Shown in pieces: positions 43,892 through 53,435 of a stretch of DNA of 64,000 nt. This DNA comes from Lawsonibacter sp900766145 (GTDB lineage: Bacteria; Bacillota; Clostridia; Oscillospirales; Oscillospiraceae). Under the pieces are notes generated by a model that made no database searches, had not been told where the DNA came from, and saw only the letters and a list, made by a program, of their open reading frames with translations. Both the position numbers and the translations under genes were made by a program. The DNA lies in NCBI RefSeq assembly GCF_030372275.1, contig NZ_JAUDDJ010000004.1. One strand, 5' to 3'. The first letter of the stretch is position 1. Every line of letters starts with the position of its first letter.

Positions 43892-45508
43892 ATGCACGCA
43901 AATGGGAATTTCGCCTATATCAATGGAAAGATCTATACCTGTGACGAAGAGAACCGCTACGCCCAGGCCATGACTGTCCAGGATGGTGTGATCACCTGGA
44001 TGGGAGCGCAGGAGGATCTGCCCGAAGGAGACTGGACCGTTGTGGATCTGGGTGGAAAGCGTGTCATTCCCGGCTTCGTGGACGCCCATATGCATCCGGT
44101 CATGCTGGCAGATTTCAGCAAGAAGATCTCCAGTCTGCCCCCCAAGGTACACTCCATTGAGGAGCTGAAAGAAGAGATCCGCAAGGTGCGTCAGGCTCAG
44201 GGTCCGGACAAGTGGATCGAGGGCTGGGGCTATGACGAGGGCAAGCTGGCTGAGGGCCGCTCCCCTACCCGCTGGGATCTGGACGAGGGGTGCAGCGATG
44301 CTCCCGTGTCCATCATCCGCACCTGCGGTCACATTCGCTGTGTCAACAGCAAGGCGCTGGAGCTGGCGGGCATCACCAAGGATACCCCCGATCCCCAGGG
44401 CGGTCAGATCGACCGGGATGAGAACGGCGAGCCCACCGGTGTGCTGCGGGAGAACGCCCGCAATCTGGTGACTCCCCTGATCCCTGAGACCACCGATGAG
44501 CAGAAGGTGGATCTGGTGGTGGATCTGGGCGAGCTGCTGCTGTCTCAGGGCATTACCTCCATCTGTGACATGGGCAACCTGGACCCCAGCGACAACTATG
44601 ATATCTACACCAAGGCGGTGGAAAAGGGCTTCCGCCAAAAGGTGGGCATTTATTACATGTGGGACTTCTACGCCGGGAACGAAGAGTTCCGGCTCTCCCA
44701 GGAGCGCAAGGACCGTGACCAGCAGATCTTTGCCGCCGGTTTGAAGCTCATTGGTGACGGCAGCGTCTCTGGACGTACCGCCTGGATGAACGAGCCCTAC
44801 CTGGGCTCGGAGGATGAGGTAGGCTTCCCCGTTTGCTCCGACGAGCTGATGGAGAGTGCCATCCGCTTCTGCAAAGAGAACCGCTGCCAGCTGTCCATGC
44901 ACGCCATGGGCGGACACGCCATCGACCGGATCGTGGACCGGGTATACGACGAGGAGAAGTGGACCGACGGCGATGTGCCCCACCTGCGCATCGAGCACGT
45001 CACCGAGCCTTCCCAGCGGGCCATCAGCCGCTGCGCGGAGAAGGGCATCGGCGTAGCCACCCAGCCCATTTTCCTCTATGCGGAGATCGAAAGCTACCGG
45101 GCCAACCTGAGCCAGGAGCGCCTGGAGACCTCCTACCCGGTGAAGACCATGCTGGAGCGGGGGGTGCCCCTGTGCTTCTCCACCGATGCTCCCGCCACCT
45201 CCTGGGCGGTGCCCTCTGATCCCTTCCCCTGCCTGAAGGGCGGCGTCACCCGCAAGGCCTGGGACGGCTTTGACTGCGGCCAGGGCGAAAAGGTGGATAT
45301 CGAAACTGCCGTGGCTCTGTACACCCGGGAGGCTGCCCGTGTGGCGGGTATCCCCAAGGTGGGCCAGCTGAAGGCGGGCTTCCACGCTGACTTTGCAGTG
45401 CTCAGCGAGGACCTGCTGGAGGTGGACAGCGACCGGATCGACCAGGTCTATGTGCTCCAGACTTACTCCAACGGCATGAAGGTGTATGATAAGGAGGCAG
45501 CCAAATGA
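43892..45508 (+). CDS. Amidohydrolase family protein (YtcJ-like)
   Basis: 538-residue metal-dependent hydrolase of the amidohydrolase_3 type. The metal site HMH is seen in PGFVDAHMHPVML near residue 72, later metal residues in MHAMGGHAID near 335 and HLRIEHV near 365, and the catalytic Asp in CFSTDAPAT near 430. The frame runs from 43796, but that includes the sigma-54 promoter; ATG 43892 follows AAAGGGGG. It is the first gene of an operon with an amino acid carrier and a peptidase-like hydrolase. An N-acyl or cyclic amide derivative of an amino acid is therefore a likely substrate; this is inferred. Confidence 0.87.
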   Translation: MHANGNFAYINGKIYTCDEENRYAQAMTVQDGVITWMGAQEDLPEGDWTVVDLGGKRVIPGFVDAHMHPVMLADFSKKISSLPPKVHSIEELKEEIRKVRQAQGPDKWIEGWGYDEGKLAEGRSPTRWDLDEGCSDAPVSIIRTCGHIRCVNSKALELAGITKDTPDPQGGQIDRDENGEPTGVLRENARNLVTPLIPETTDEQKVDLVVDLGELLLSQGITSICDMGNLDPSDNYDIYTKAVEKGFRQKVGIYYMWDFYAGNEEFRLSQERKDRDQQIFAAGLKLIGDGSVSGRTAWMNEPYLGSEDEVGFPVCSDELMESAIRFCKENRCQLSMHAMGGHAIDRIVDRVYDEEKWTDGDVPHLRIEHVTEPSQRAISRCAEKGIGVATQPIFLYAEIESYRANLSQERLETSYPVKTMLERGVPLCFSTDAPATSWAVPSDPFPCLKGGVTRKAWDGFDCGQGEKVDIETAVALYTREAARVAGIPKVGQLKAGFHADFAVLSEDLLEVDSDRIDQVYVLQTYSNGMKVYDKEAAK

Positions 45509-46836
45509 AACAGGGACGGACGAAGGATACCTTAGTACTGGGATTTGCCATGTTCGCCATCTTCTTTGGAGCAGGCAACCTGATTTTCCCTCCATCCATT
45601 GGCATCAATACAGGTGCAGATGTCATTCCCGGCATCTTGGGTATGACCCTCACCGGTATCCTGTTCCCTATGCTGGCCATGTACGCCGTAGTCAATATGG
45701 GCAGTGACTTTGTCGATCTGTCCCGGCACATCAACTCCTGGTGGCACCAGATGTTCCGCATCATCGGTCTGCTGATCGTGCTCTTCGGCACCATTCCCCG
45801 CTGCGGCGCGGTGGCCTGTGAGACCGGTATGCGGGGTATTTTCCCCGACGTGCCTGACTGGGTCAACGTAGCGTTTCTGTTGGTTTTCTTCGCCCTGGCT
45901 TACTTCTTTGCCAGCAACCGCTCCAAGGTCATTGATATGATCGGCGCCTATGCCACCCCCATTTTGCTGGTGGCCCTGCTCATCATTGTGGTGCTGGTCT
46001 TTGTGATGCCCATCGGCGCTCCCACCGGCGGTACAGTGGACAACGCCTTTACCTATGCCACCCTCACCGCCTACAATACCGGCGATATTCCCACCGGCCT
46101 CATCTGCGCAGGCATCTTTCTAGGCAGCATCAAGGCCAAGGGCTATACTGAGTATAAGGATCAGAAGAGCATCCTGGTGCGGGCCATCGGCGTGGCCTTC
46201 ATCATTCTGGTTGTGGTTTACGGCGGCCTGTGCTGGCTGGGCGCCTGCGGCACTCCTTACTTTGCGCCCGATATGGACTCCACCGCGCTGCTCAACGGCC
46301 TGGTTCAGAAGCTGGCGGGCTACGGCGGTATCGTGGTGCTGGCAGTGGCCGTGGTCTTTGCCTGCTTTACCACTGCGGCTGGTATGATCGCCACCGCTTC
46401 CGATTGGGTACTGGAGTGGACCCGGGGCAAGATCCCCTACCGGATTATTGCCCTGGTGATCACTGCCGTCATCTTCCTCACCGCTGCCACCGGCGTGAGC
46501 AACGTGCTGGCCTTCTCCGGTCCCCTGTTTACCCTCATCTTCCCCATGTCCGTGGTGATGACGGTGCTGGGCGTGTGCAAGCGCTTTGTACCCAACGACG
46601 GCGCCTGGAAGGGTGCGGTGTATGTGGCCACCATCATCAGCGCCTACGACGCCTTTGTGGTGGCCCGGGCCAACGGGCTGCACTCCATTGCCACGGACGG
46701 GCTGGATCGGCTGATGTCCTATATCCCGCTGAGCGATCTGGGCTTTGACTGGCTGATTCCCACGGTGATCGGTTTTGTTGTGGGAGCCGCCATCTATGCT
46801 GCGGTCAAGGGCAAAAGCGCTGCCGAAAAATCGTAA
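45505..46836 (+). CDS. brnQ: Branched-chain amino acid carrier (BrnQ/LivJ family)
   Basis: 443-residue, twelve-segment sodium-coupled carrier for leucine, isoleucine and valine. The family opening FAMFAIFFGAGNLIFPP at residues about 14-30 is diagnostic. It overlaps the amidohydrolase gene by 4 bases (ATGA), so both are translated together. Its presence in a sigma-54 operon resembles RocR/BkdR-type control of amino acid catabolism. A hairpin at 46848-46875 without a T-run lies between this gene and the next and may tune downstream expression. Confidence 0.92.
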   Translation: MKQGRTKDTLVLGFAMFAIFFGAGNLIFPPSIGINTGADVIPGILGMTLTGILFPMLAMYAVVNMGSDFVDLSRHINSWWHQMFRIIGLLIVLFGTIPRCGAVACETGMRGIFPDVPDWVNVAFLLVFFALAYFFASNRSKVIDMIGAYATPILLVALLIIVVLVFVMPIGAPTGGTVDNAFTYATLTAYNTGDIPTGLICAGIFLGSIKAKGYTEYKDQKSILVRAIGVAFIILVVVYGGLCWLGACGTPYFAPDMDSTALLNGLVQKLAGYGGIVVLAVAVVFACFTTAAGMIATASDWVLEWTRGKIPYRIIALVITAVIFLTAATGVSNVLAFSGPLFTLIFPMSVVMTVLGVCKRFVPNDGAWKGAVYVATIISAYDAFVVARANGLHSIATDGLDRLMSYIPLSDLGFDWLIPTVIGFVVGAAIYAAVKGKSAAEKS

Positions 46837-46847
46837 ATGATGTGCTG

Positions 46848-46875
46848 CCTCCCCGGCCAGCATTGGCCAGGGAGG
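46848..46875 (+). other. Intercistronic hairpin
   Basis: CCTCCC and GGCCA pair with TGGCC and GGGAGG around a GCAT loop, one mismatch. No T-run follows, so an mRNA processing or stability role is more likely than termination. Confidence 0.5.
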
Positions 46876-46933
46876 TTGGCATGAAATGGTCTGGTTTGAT
46901 TGAATGATCGGAAACAGAAAGGAGACCCCAAGC

Positions 46934-48154
46934 ATGAAAGAATTGCTGGAAGAGGCCAAGCTGCTTCAGGAGCAGATCGTGGCTGACCGTCGTTACCTGC
47001 ACCAGATTCCAGAGGTGGGGATGGACCTGCCTGAGTCGGCGGCCTACATTGAAAAGCGGCTGGCAGAGATGGGCATTGAGTCCCACCGCTGCGGCGTGAT
47101 GGAGGAGAGTGTACGACAAAAGTACATTAAGATGGGGTTCCCAGATATGAAGGCATCCACTGGTGTGGTGGCGACCATCGGCAGCGGCAGCCCCTGCATC
47201 ATGCTGCGGGCGGACTTTGACGCCCTGCCCATGGAGGAGATCAACGACCTGCCCTTCTGCTCCAAGCGCAATGCCAGCCATATGTGCGGCCACGATACCC
47301 ATGCTGCCATGCTGCTGGGTGCAGCCAAGCTGCTCAAGGACCATGAGAGCGAGCTGAAAGGCACCGTCAAGCTGATGTTCCAACCCGGCGAAGAGATGGG
47401 CTATGGCTCCAAGACCATGATTGACGACGGTCTGCTGGAGAACCCCAAGGTGGACGCCGCTATGGCCATCCACATTTTCTCCACTACCCCGGTGGGTCAG
47501 GTGACCTACTGCTCCGGCGTGACCAGCTCCTCGCTGGATACCTTCGCAATCCGCATTCAGGGCAAGGGCGGACACAGCTCTACTCCCGACCTGTGTGTGG
47601 ACCCCATCATGATTGCAAACCAGATCTACACCGCCCTGAACATGCTCATGACCCGAGAGATCTCCCCCCAGGCGGTGGCCACTCTGTCCGGCGGTGTGAT
47701 GCGTTCCGGCACGGCGGTCAACATCATTCCCGACACCGCCGAGCTGCAGGTGGGCCTGCGCACCTACAATGTGGAAGCCCGCAAGCATGTGCTGGAGCGT
47801 CTGCCGGAGATCGTGGATGCCTACGCCAAGGCATGGCACGGCGAGTATGAGATCACCATGTTCAATTGCCCCTGCACCTTTACCGATGAGGCGACCACCA
47901 AGGAACTGCTGGAGTCGGTGGCCGAGATGGTCGGGGAGGAGAACATTCAGCCCATGCCCCCCATGGCCGGGACCGAGGACTTCAGCTACGTGGCCGAGCA
48001 GGTGCCCAGTACCTTCCTGATTTTGGGCGCTGGAGGACCCGAGCAGTACCCCCACCACAACCCCAGAATGGTGCTGGATGAGAGCGTGTTCTACCAGGGC
48101 GCTGCCATCCACGCCAACTGCGCCATGGAGTGGCTGAACAAGCACAGCAAATAA
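46934..48154 (+). CDS. M20 family amidohydrolase (IAA-amino acid hydrolase-like)
   Basis: 406-residue zinc-type aminoacylase. Metal-site segments: MRADFDALPM near residue 93, HMCGHDTHAAMLLGAA near 117 and QPGEEMGYGSKTMI near 155. The dimerisation domain is in the middle (GKGGHSSTPDLCVDPI near 220), and a late MAGTEDFSYVAEQVP follows. Enzymes of this type release amino acids from N-acyl conjugates. ATG 46934 follows AAAGGAG. With BrnQ and a YfcC-type carrier next to it, the operon looks designed to take up and deacylate amino acid conjugates. Confidence 0.9.
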   Translation: MKELLEEAKLLQEQIVADRRYLHQIPEVGMDLPESAAYIEKRLAEMGIESHRCGVMEESVRQKYIKMGFPDMKASTGVVATIGSGSPCIMLRADFDALPMEEINDLPFCSKRNASHMCGHDTHAAMLLGAAKLLKDHESELKGTVKLMFQPGEEMGYGSKTMIDDGLLENPKVDAAMAIHIFSTTPVGQVTYCSGVTSSSLDTFAIRIQGKGGHSSTPDLCVDPIMIANQIYTALNMLMTREISPQAVATLSGGVMRSGTAVNIIPDTAELQVGLRTYNVEARKHVLERLPEIVDAYAKAWHGEYEITMFNCPCTFTDEATTKELLESVAEMVGEENIQPMPPMAGTEDFSYVAEQVPSTFLILGAGGPEQYPHHNPRMVLDESVFYQGAAIHANCAMEWLNKHSK

Positions 48155-48246
48155 TCAAACCGCACCTGCCCCATAGAAAATGAATCAGGCTTTGAAATGA
48201 CAATCAAACCGAAAGGAGTGCGCGGGCGCCTGCCGCGCAGAGAGCT

Positions 48247-49644
48247 ATGGAAAAGAAGAAAAAACGCAGTTTTCAGATTCCCCATGTCTTTGTGATCCTG
48301 ACTATCATTATGGCCATTGTATGGGTCGTTTCCTTCTTTGTGCCAAGCGGAAACTTTGAACGAGTGCTAGACCCCAATTCCGGCCGAGAGATCGTGAATC
48401 CAGATGTATTTAATTTTGTGGAAGAAAAAGAATACATCATGCCGGATACCTTCTTTGAGACCTTCTATAACGGCATTGTAGGCGGCATCGGCATCATGGG
48501 CAACCTGCTCATCTGCTCCGGTGTACTGGGCTTCCTGGAGTCCACCGGTACCTTCTCTGCCGGTATCCACAAGCTGGTGCGGGCTACCAAGGGCAAGGAA
48601 CTGAGCTTGGTGGTCATTATGTATGTGCTGTTCAACATCTTCGGCGTACTGGGCTACGGCGAGGGTGCCTATCCCTTCTATGCCTTGGGCGTCTCAGTGA
48701 TCATGTCGGCGGGCTTTGACCGTCTGACCGGTACGGCTGCCGTGATTCTGGGCTCCTGCGGCAGCTTTGCCTGCGGTATGCTGAACATGTTTACCACGGG
48801 TATCTCTCAGCAGATTGTGGGTCTGCCGATATTCTCCGGCATGGGCTACCGCTTTGTGGTATTCTTGGTGTTCTTCTTTATCGGCCTGGCCTATCTGCTC
48901 CACTATGCCATCAAGACCCGGAAGGATCCCACCAAGAGCTACTGCTATGAGGAGTATAAGGATCAGGCAGCCCAGTCCGACCTGGGAGAGGAAGTCCCCA
49001 TGGATGGACGCCGGATCTTTGCACTCATTGCCTTTGTGGCTCTGGTCGTCATTCAGGGCTACGGCTGCGTGGCACTGAAGTGGAGCTTCCCCAACATCAC
49101 CGCTGCGTACATCATCTTCATGATCATCCTGGCCATCGTATTCCGAGTGGGCCCCACCGAGATGTGCAACCGCTTCACCGCCGGCGCTGCCCGGGTTCTG
49201 GGCCCCGCCCTTGCCATCGGCTTTGCCAACGGCGTGATGGTTCTGCTGAACGAGGCCAATATCATGGACACCCTGGTCTACTACATGGGCAATGCCCTCC
49301 AGGGTAAGAGCCCCATGGTTACCCTGCTCATCATCTACGTCTTCGTTACCGCCCTGAACTTCTTTGTGGTCTCCGGCTCCGGCAAGGCGGTTATGATGAT
49401 GCCCATCCTCAGCCCCCTGGGCCAGATGCTTGGAATCAATCAGCAGGTTATGGTGCTTACCTATCAGCTGGGCGACGGCCTGACCAACTACCTGTGGCCC
49501 GCCGGCTGCGTGGTCAGCTGCTCTCTGTGCGGCCTGGACTACGGCAAGTGGTTCCGTTTCGCCATCAAGGCCATCGGTACCATGATGGTTGCGGCCTACA
49601 TCCTCATTGTCATTGCCAACGCCATCGGCTACGGTCCTTTCTGA
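48247..49644 (+). CDS. YfcC family carrier (C4-dicarboxylate/basic amino acid carrier-like)
   Basis: 465-residue inner-membrane carrier with about twelve hydrophobic segments, of the YfcC/DcuC-like group, related to arginine/ornithine antiporters. The opening IPHVFVILTIIMAIVWVVSFFVPSGNFER is typical. A conserved NFFVVSGSGKAVMMMPIL segment near residue 370 is shared with the family. It ends the sigma-54 operon; 92 bases separate it from the M20 gene with no clear promoter. The substrate is not determined. A strong terminator follows. Confidence 0.87.
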   Translation: MEKKKKRSFQIPHVFVILTIIMAIVWVVSFFVPSGNFERVLDPNSGREIVNPDVFNFVEEKEYIMPDTFFETFYNGIVGGIGIMGNLLICSGVLGFLESTGTFSAGIHKLVRATKGKELSLVVIMYVLFNIFGVLGYGEGAYPFYALGVSVIMSAGFDRLTGTAAVILGSCGSFACGMLNMFTTGISQQIVGLPIFSGMGYRFVVFLVFFFIGLAYLLHYAIKTRKDPTKSYCYEEYKDQAAQSDLGEEVPMDGRRIFALIAFVALVVIQGYGCVALKWSFPNITAAYIIFMIILAIVFRVGPTEMCNRFTAGAARVLGPALAIGFANGVMVLLNEANIMDTLVYYMGNALQGKSPMVTLLIIYVFVTALNFFVVSGSGKAVMMMPILSPLGQMLGINQQVMVLTYQLGDGLTNYLWPAGCVVSCSLCGLDYGKWFRFAIKAIGTMMVAAYILIVIANAIGYGPF

Positions 49645-49656
49645 TTTGAACATACG

Positions 49657-49690
49657 AAAGTCCCGGTTCCGTGCGGAACCGGGACTTTTT
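49657..49690 (+). terminator. Terminator ending the sigma-54 operon
   Basis: 15-bp stem AAAGTCCCGGTTCCG/CGGAACCGGGACTTT with a 3-4 base loop. Confidence 0.92.
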
Positions 49691-49694
49691 ATTG

Positions 49695-49731
49695 GAAAAA
49701 AAGAACGGCGCTGGAAGATTTCCAGCGCCGC
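49695..49731 (-). terminator. Terminator after ackA
   Basis: Arms GGCGCTGGAA and TTCCAGCGCC, followed by TTCTTTTTTT on the minus strand. Confidence 0.92.
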
Positions 49732-49749
49732 TCGTAAATAGTTTAGAAA

Positions 49750-50946
49750 TCAGGCCTTGACAATAGCGGCGGTATCCATAGCGATCATCAGTTCCTCATT
49801 AGTGGGGATGACCAGGACACGCACCTTGGAGTCGTCAGTAGCCACGTCTACTTCCTTGCCGCGGGTGTTGTTCTTCTCCGCGTCCAGCTTCACGCCCATG
49901 TACTCCAGGCCGGAGACCACATTGGCACGGGTGTCGGGGCCGTTCTCGCCCACACCGGCGGTGAAGATGATGGCGTCCACGCCGCCCATGGCAGCGGCAT
50001 ACGCGCCGATGAGCTTCTTCACGTTGTAGTCGAAGGAGTCCAGAGCCAGCTGAGCACGCTGGTTGCCCTGGGGAGCAGCGGCCTCCAGATCACGGAAGTC
50101 GGAGGACACGCCGGAGATGCCCAGCACGCCGGACTTCTTGTTGAGGATGTTCAGCATCTCGTCGATGTTGTAGCCGTGCTTGTTCATCAGGTACTCCAGG
50201 ATGCCGGCGTCGATGTCGCCGCAGCGGGTGCCCATGGGCAGACCGGCCAGGGGAGTGAAGCCCATGGAGGTGTCCACGCTCTTGCCGCCGTTGATGGCGG
50301 TGACGGAGGAGCCGTTGCCCAGGTGGCAGGAGATGAGCTTGAGCTCCTCAATGGGCTTGCCCAGCATCACAGCGGCGCGCTGGGAGACATACTTGTGGCT
50401 GGTGCCGTGGAAGCCGTAGCGGCGGACCTTGTCCTGCTCATAATACTCATAGGGCAGAGCGTAGGTGTAGGCCACGGGGGGCATGGTCTGATGGAAAGCG
50501 GTGTCGAACACGGCCACCATGGGGGTGTTGGGCATGAGGGCCTGGCAGGCCTTGATGCCGATGATGTTGGCGGGGTTGTGCAGGGGAGCCAGAGGATTGC
50601 ACTCCTCGATGGCAGCCATGACCTCGTCGGTGATGAGCACGGAGGAGGCGAACTTCTCGCCGCCGTGAACCACACGGTGGCCCACCGCGCCGATCTCATC
50701 CATGGAGCCAATCACGCCGTTGGCGGGGTCCACCAGGGCGTTGAGCACGGTCTGGATGGCCTCGGAGTGAGTGGGCATGGCCACGTCGGCCTCCTTCACG
50801 GCCTCCTTGCCGGTGGGCTTGTAGGTGAACTTGCCGTCGATACCGATGCGCTCACACAGACCCTTGGCCAGGACCTCCTGGGTCTCGGGGTTGAGCAGCT
50901 GATACTTCAGGGAAGAACTGCCGGCGTTGATTACCAGAATATTCAT
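49750..50946 (-). CDS. ackA: Acetate kinase
   Basis: 398-residue enzyme converting acetyl phosphate and ADP to acetate and ATP, the main energy-yielding fermentation step. Family motifs: ILVINAGSSSLKYQLL at the N-terminus, VFDTAFHQTMP near residue 148, HLGNGSSVTAI near 208 and GFTPLAGLPMGTRCGDID near 230. ATG 50946 follows AAGGAG. The partner pta is not adjacent. It works with pyruvate formate-lyase, encoded at the other end of the window, in mixed-acid fermentation. Confidence 0.98.
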   Translation of the reverse strand: MNILVINAGSSSLKYQLLNPETQEVLAKGLCERIGIDGKFTYKPTGKEAVKEADVAMPTHSEAIQTVLNALVDPANGVIGSMDEIGAVGHRVVHGGEKFASSVLITDEVMAAIEECNPLAPLHNPANIIGIKACQALMPNTPMVAVFDTAFHQTMPPVAYTYALPYEYYEQDKVRRYGFHGTSHKYVSQRAAVMLGKPIEELKLISCHLGNGSSVTAINGGKSVDTSMGFTPLAGLPMGTRCGDIDAGILEYLMNKHGYNIDEMLNILNKKSGVLGISGVSSDFRDLEAAAPQGNQRAQLALDSFDYNVKKLIGAYAAAMGGVDAIIFTAGVGENGPDTRANVVSGLEYMGVKLDAEKNNTRGKEVDVATDDSKVRVLVIPTNEELMIAMDTAAIVKA

Positions 50947-50990
50947 GGGAATCGTCTCCTTCACACGTTAAATTTTAAACTTGCCTTGGG

Positions 50991-51019
50991 TTGCCTTGCT
51001 TGAATTCGTGTAATACAAT
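50991..51019 (+). promoter_or_regulatory. Promoter of tmcAL
   Basis: TTGCCT at 50991-50996, 17-base spacer, TACAAT at 51014-51019. Confidence 0.65.
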
Positions 51020-51120
51020 AGGGGCAAACCCAGTTTGTGTTTTTATTCTACCGCTCTTTCTCCAGAAAGACAACCGTTTTTCTGAAAAAGAGGAAGATAA
51101 TCCACCAGGAGGTCAATCTC

Positions 51121-52353
51121 ATGCAGGTTATTGGCATCGTTGCCGAATACAATCCCTTCCACACCGGACATGCCTACCAAATTGCCCGAACCCGCCAGTC
51201 TCTGGGAGGGGAGTGCGCTGTAGTGGCCGTGATGAGCGGCAACTGGGTGCAGCAGGCTGACTGTGCCATTGCGGACAAATGGCTGCGGGCCAGATTGGCT
51301 CTCATGGGAGGGGTTGATCTGGTGCTGGAACTGCCTACCGTGTGGGCCACCGCCTCGGCGGAGGGCTTTGCCCGGGGGGCGATCTCCTTGCTGGAGAGGA
51401 GCGGCGTAGTGGATGTGCTGTCCTTCGGCAGCGAGGGGGGAGAGGTGGACAAGCTGGCTGAGGTGGCCGCTTGTCTGAATACCCCCGCCTATCAGCAGGC
51501 GGTAGCGGCACGGGCGGGCAGCGGCCTGCCCTTTGCGGTGTGCCGCCAGCAGGCGGTGGAGGAGCTGCTGGGTTCTGAATATGGGGCCCTGCTCTCTCGG
51601 CCAAATAACAATTTGGGTATCGAATATATTCGCTCCCTCCGTGCCGGGAACAGTTCCATCCGGCCTATGACCGTTCTGCGCCAGGGAGCCGACCACAACG
51701 CGCTGTTGGGCAGCGCGGACCATGAAAACAGACCGCCTTTTGTCTCTGCCACTCAGATCCGCATGGATCTGATGGAGGGAAACTGGGACCGGGCGCAGCC
51801 CTACCTGGTTCCCGGCGGGCGGGCTGTGCTGGAGGGCAGCCTGGTAGGATTGCCCGGCCTGCGGCGGGTAGAGCGGGCGGTGCTGGCCAAGCTCCGGACC
51901 ATGGGAGCGGAAAACTGGGCCAAACTTCCCGACTCCGGACAGGCCGAGGGACTGCCTCAGCGCCTGGAGCGGGCAGGGAAACAGTGTACCGATCTGAAGG
52001 ACTTTTTTGACCGAGCCAAGACCAAGCGCTATACCCATGCCCGCCTGCGGCGGTTGGTGCTGTGGGCTTATCTAGGCATCACAACACAGGATATCCCCCA
52101 CAGTCCGCCCTATCTCCGGGTGCTGGGCTTCAACGCCAGGGGACAGGAGCTGCTGCGGCAGATGAAAGACTGCGCCCGCCTGCCCGTCTTGACCAAGCCT
52201 GCCCATGCCCGTCAGCTTTCAGAGAAGGGACAGCGGCTGTTTGAGCTGGAGGCACGGTGTACCGATTTGTATGATCTGTGCTTTGAGACCATCCTGCCGC
52301 CGGGGCGTGAGTGGACCACCGGCCCGGTGCGGATGCTGGAGGAGGAGCGATGA
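51121..52353 (+). CDS. tmcAL: tRNA(Met) cytidine acetate ligase TmcAL
   Basis: 410-residue enzyme that activates acetate with ATP to make N4-acetylcytidine at the wobble base of elongator tRNA-Met. The nucleotidyltransferase motif GIVAEYNPFHTGH is at residues 5-17, and VMSGNWVQQ and the SATQIR segment are conserved. The frame is open from 51037; ATG 51121 follows AGGAGGT. It is divergent from acetate kinase and coupled by a 4-base overlap to the DUF3810 gene. Confidence 0.95.
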   Translation: MQVIGIVAEYNPFHTGHAYQIARTRQSLGGECAVVAVMSGNWVQQADCAIADKWLRARLALMGGVDLVLELPTVWATASAEGFARGAISLLERSGVVDVLSFGSEGGEVDKLAEVAACLNTPAYQQAVAARAGSGLPFAVCRQQAVEELLGSEYGALLSRPNNNLGIEYIRSLRAGNSSIRPMTVLRQGADHNALLGSADHENRPPFVSATQIRMDLMEGNWDRAQPYLVPGGRAVLEGSLVGLPGLRRVERAVLAKLRTMGAENWAKLPDSGQAEGLPQRLERAGKQCTDLKDFFDRAKTKRYTHARLRRLVLWAYLGITTQDIPHSPPYLRVLGFNARGQELLRQMKDCARLPVLTKPAHARQLSEKGQRLFELEARCTDLYDLCFETILPPGREWTTGPVRMLEEER

Positions 52354-53435
52354 AAAACAAAACAACCTGGATCAAATGGGGAGCGGGGCTGGTTTTGCCC
52401 CTGACTCTGGTGGGGCTGTTTGAGCTGCTCAAGAGCGACCAGGCCCGGATGGGCTGGTGGGTGGACCATGTGATGGCCCCGGTGGAGCAGTTTTTGGCCC
52501 GCATCTGGTCCGTGTTTCCCGCCTTCTCCGTGGCCGAGGTGCTTACCGCACTGGTTTTGATTGTGGGAGCCGTATGGCTGGTTCGGGCGGTGGTACTGCT
52601 GATCCGGAGACGGGAGGGGCGTATCTTCGCAAAACGGCTGCTGGCCCTGGCAGGGGCGGCACTGTGGATTTGGTGCGCCTTGGATTGGATGTGGAACGCC
52701 GCCTACTACGCCCCATCCTTTGCCCAGCGCAGCGGGCTGGAGACACAGCCCTACTCGGTGGAGACGCTGGAACAGGTGACCGCCCTCTTCGCCCAAAAGG
52801 CGGCGGAGTACTCCACCCAGGTACAGCGGGACGAAAACGGCCTGTTTGCCGAGGACACCGCCTCCATCTTTGAGAAGGGACCTGACGTCTATGAGAATGT
52901 GTCCCAGGAGTTTTCCTGCCTGGAGCTGGAGCATCCCACCCGGGTCAAGCCCATCTTTTTCTCCCGCTTGCAGAGTGTTTTGGGCTTTACCGGGGTGTAT
53001 TTCCCCTTTACCGGGGAGGCCAACGTGAATGTGGACGCGCCTTCCTGCCTGCTGCCCGCCACCATCGCCCATGAGATGGCCCACCAGCGCATGGTGGCCG
53101 CCGAGCAGGAGGCAAACTTTGTGGGGATCACCGCCTCAGTCACCAGCGGAGATCCGGTGTATGTGTACTCGGGCTATTTGATGGGCCTCATCCAGCTGTG
53201 CAATGCCCTGTACCCCGTGGACCCGGAGGGGTGGCAGGCCATTGTGGAGCAGTATTTTACCCCGGAGCTGGCCGCGGACTGGAACGACAACAATGCCTAC
53301 TGGGCGGAGCTGTCCTCTCCGGTGGAGGATGCTGCCGAGCAGGTGTATGACTCCTTTTTAAAAGGGAACGACCAAGAGTTGGGTATGCGTTCTTACGGGG
53401 CCTGTGTGGACTTGTTAGTAGCCTACTTTTCTTAA
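52350..53435 (+). CDS. DUF3810 membrane protein with HExxH motif
   Basis: 361-residue protein with three N-terminal membrane segments (residues about 8-30, 62-85 and 100-118) and a large outer domain. The outer domain contains TIAHEMAHQRMVAAEQEANF near residues 243-262, an HExxH zinc site with a downstream glutamate, typical of DUF3810 proteins and suggestive of a membrane-bound metalloprotease. No substrate is known. It overlaps tmcAL by 4 bases. It is followed directly by copy 2 of the terminator-like repeat. Confidence 0.85.
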   Translation: MKNKTTWIKWGAGLVLPLTLVGLFELLKSDQARMGWWVDHVMAPVEQFLARIWSVFPAFSVAEVLTALVLIVGAVWLVRAVVLLIRRREGRIFAKRLLALAGAALWIWCALDWMWNAAYYAPSFAQRSGLETQPYSVETLEQVTALFAQKAAEYSTQVQRDENGLFAEDTASIFEKGPDVYENVSQEFSCLELEHPTRVKPIFFSRLQSVLGFTGVYFPFTGEANVNVDAPSCLLPATIAHEMAHQRMVAAEQEANFVGITASVTSGDPVYVYSGYLMGLIQLCNALYPVDPEGWQAIVEQYFTPELAADWNDNNAYWAELSSPVEDAAEQVYDSFLKGNDQELGMRSYGACVDLLVAYFS

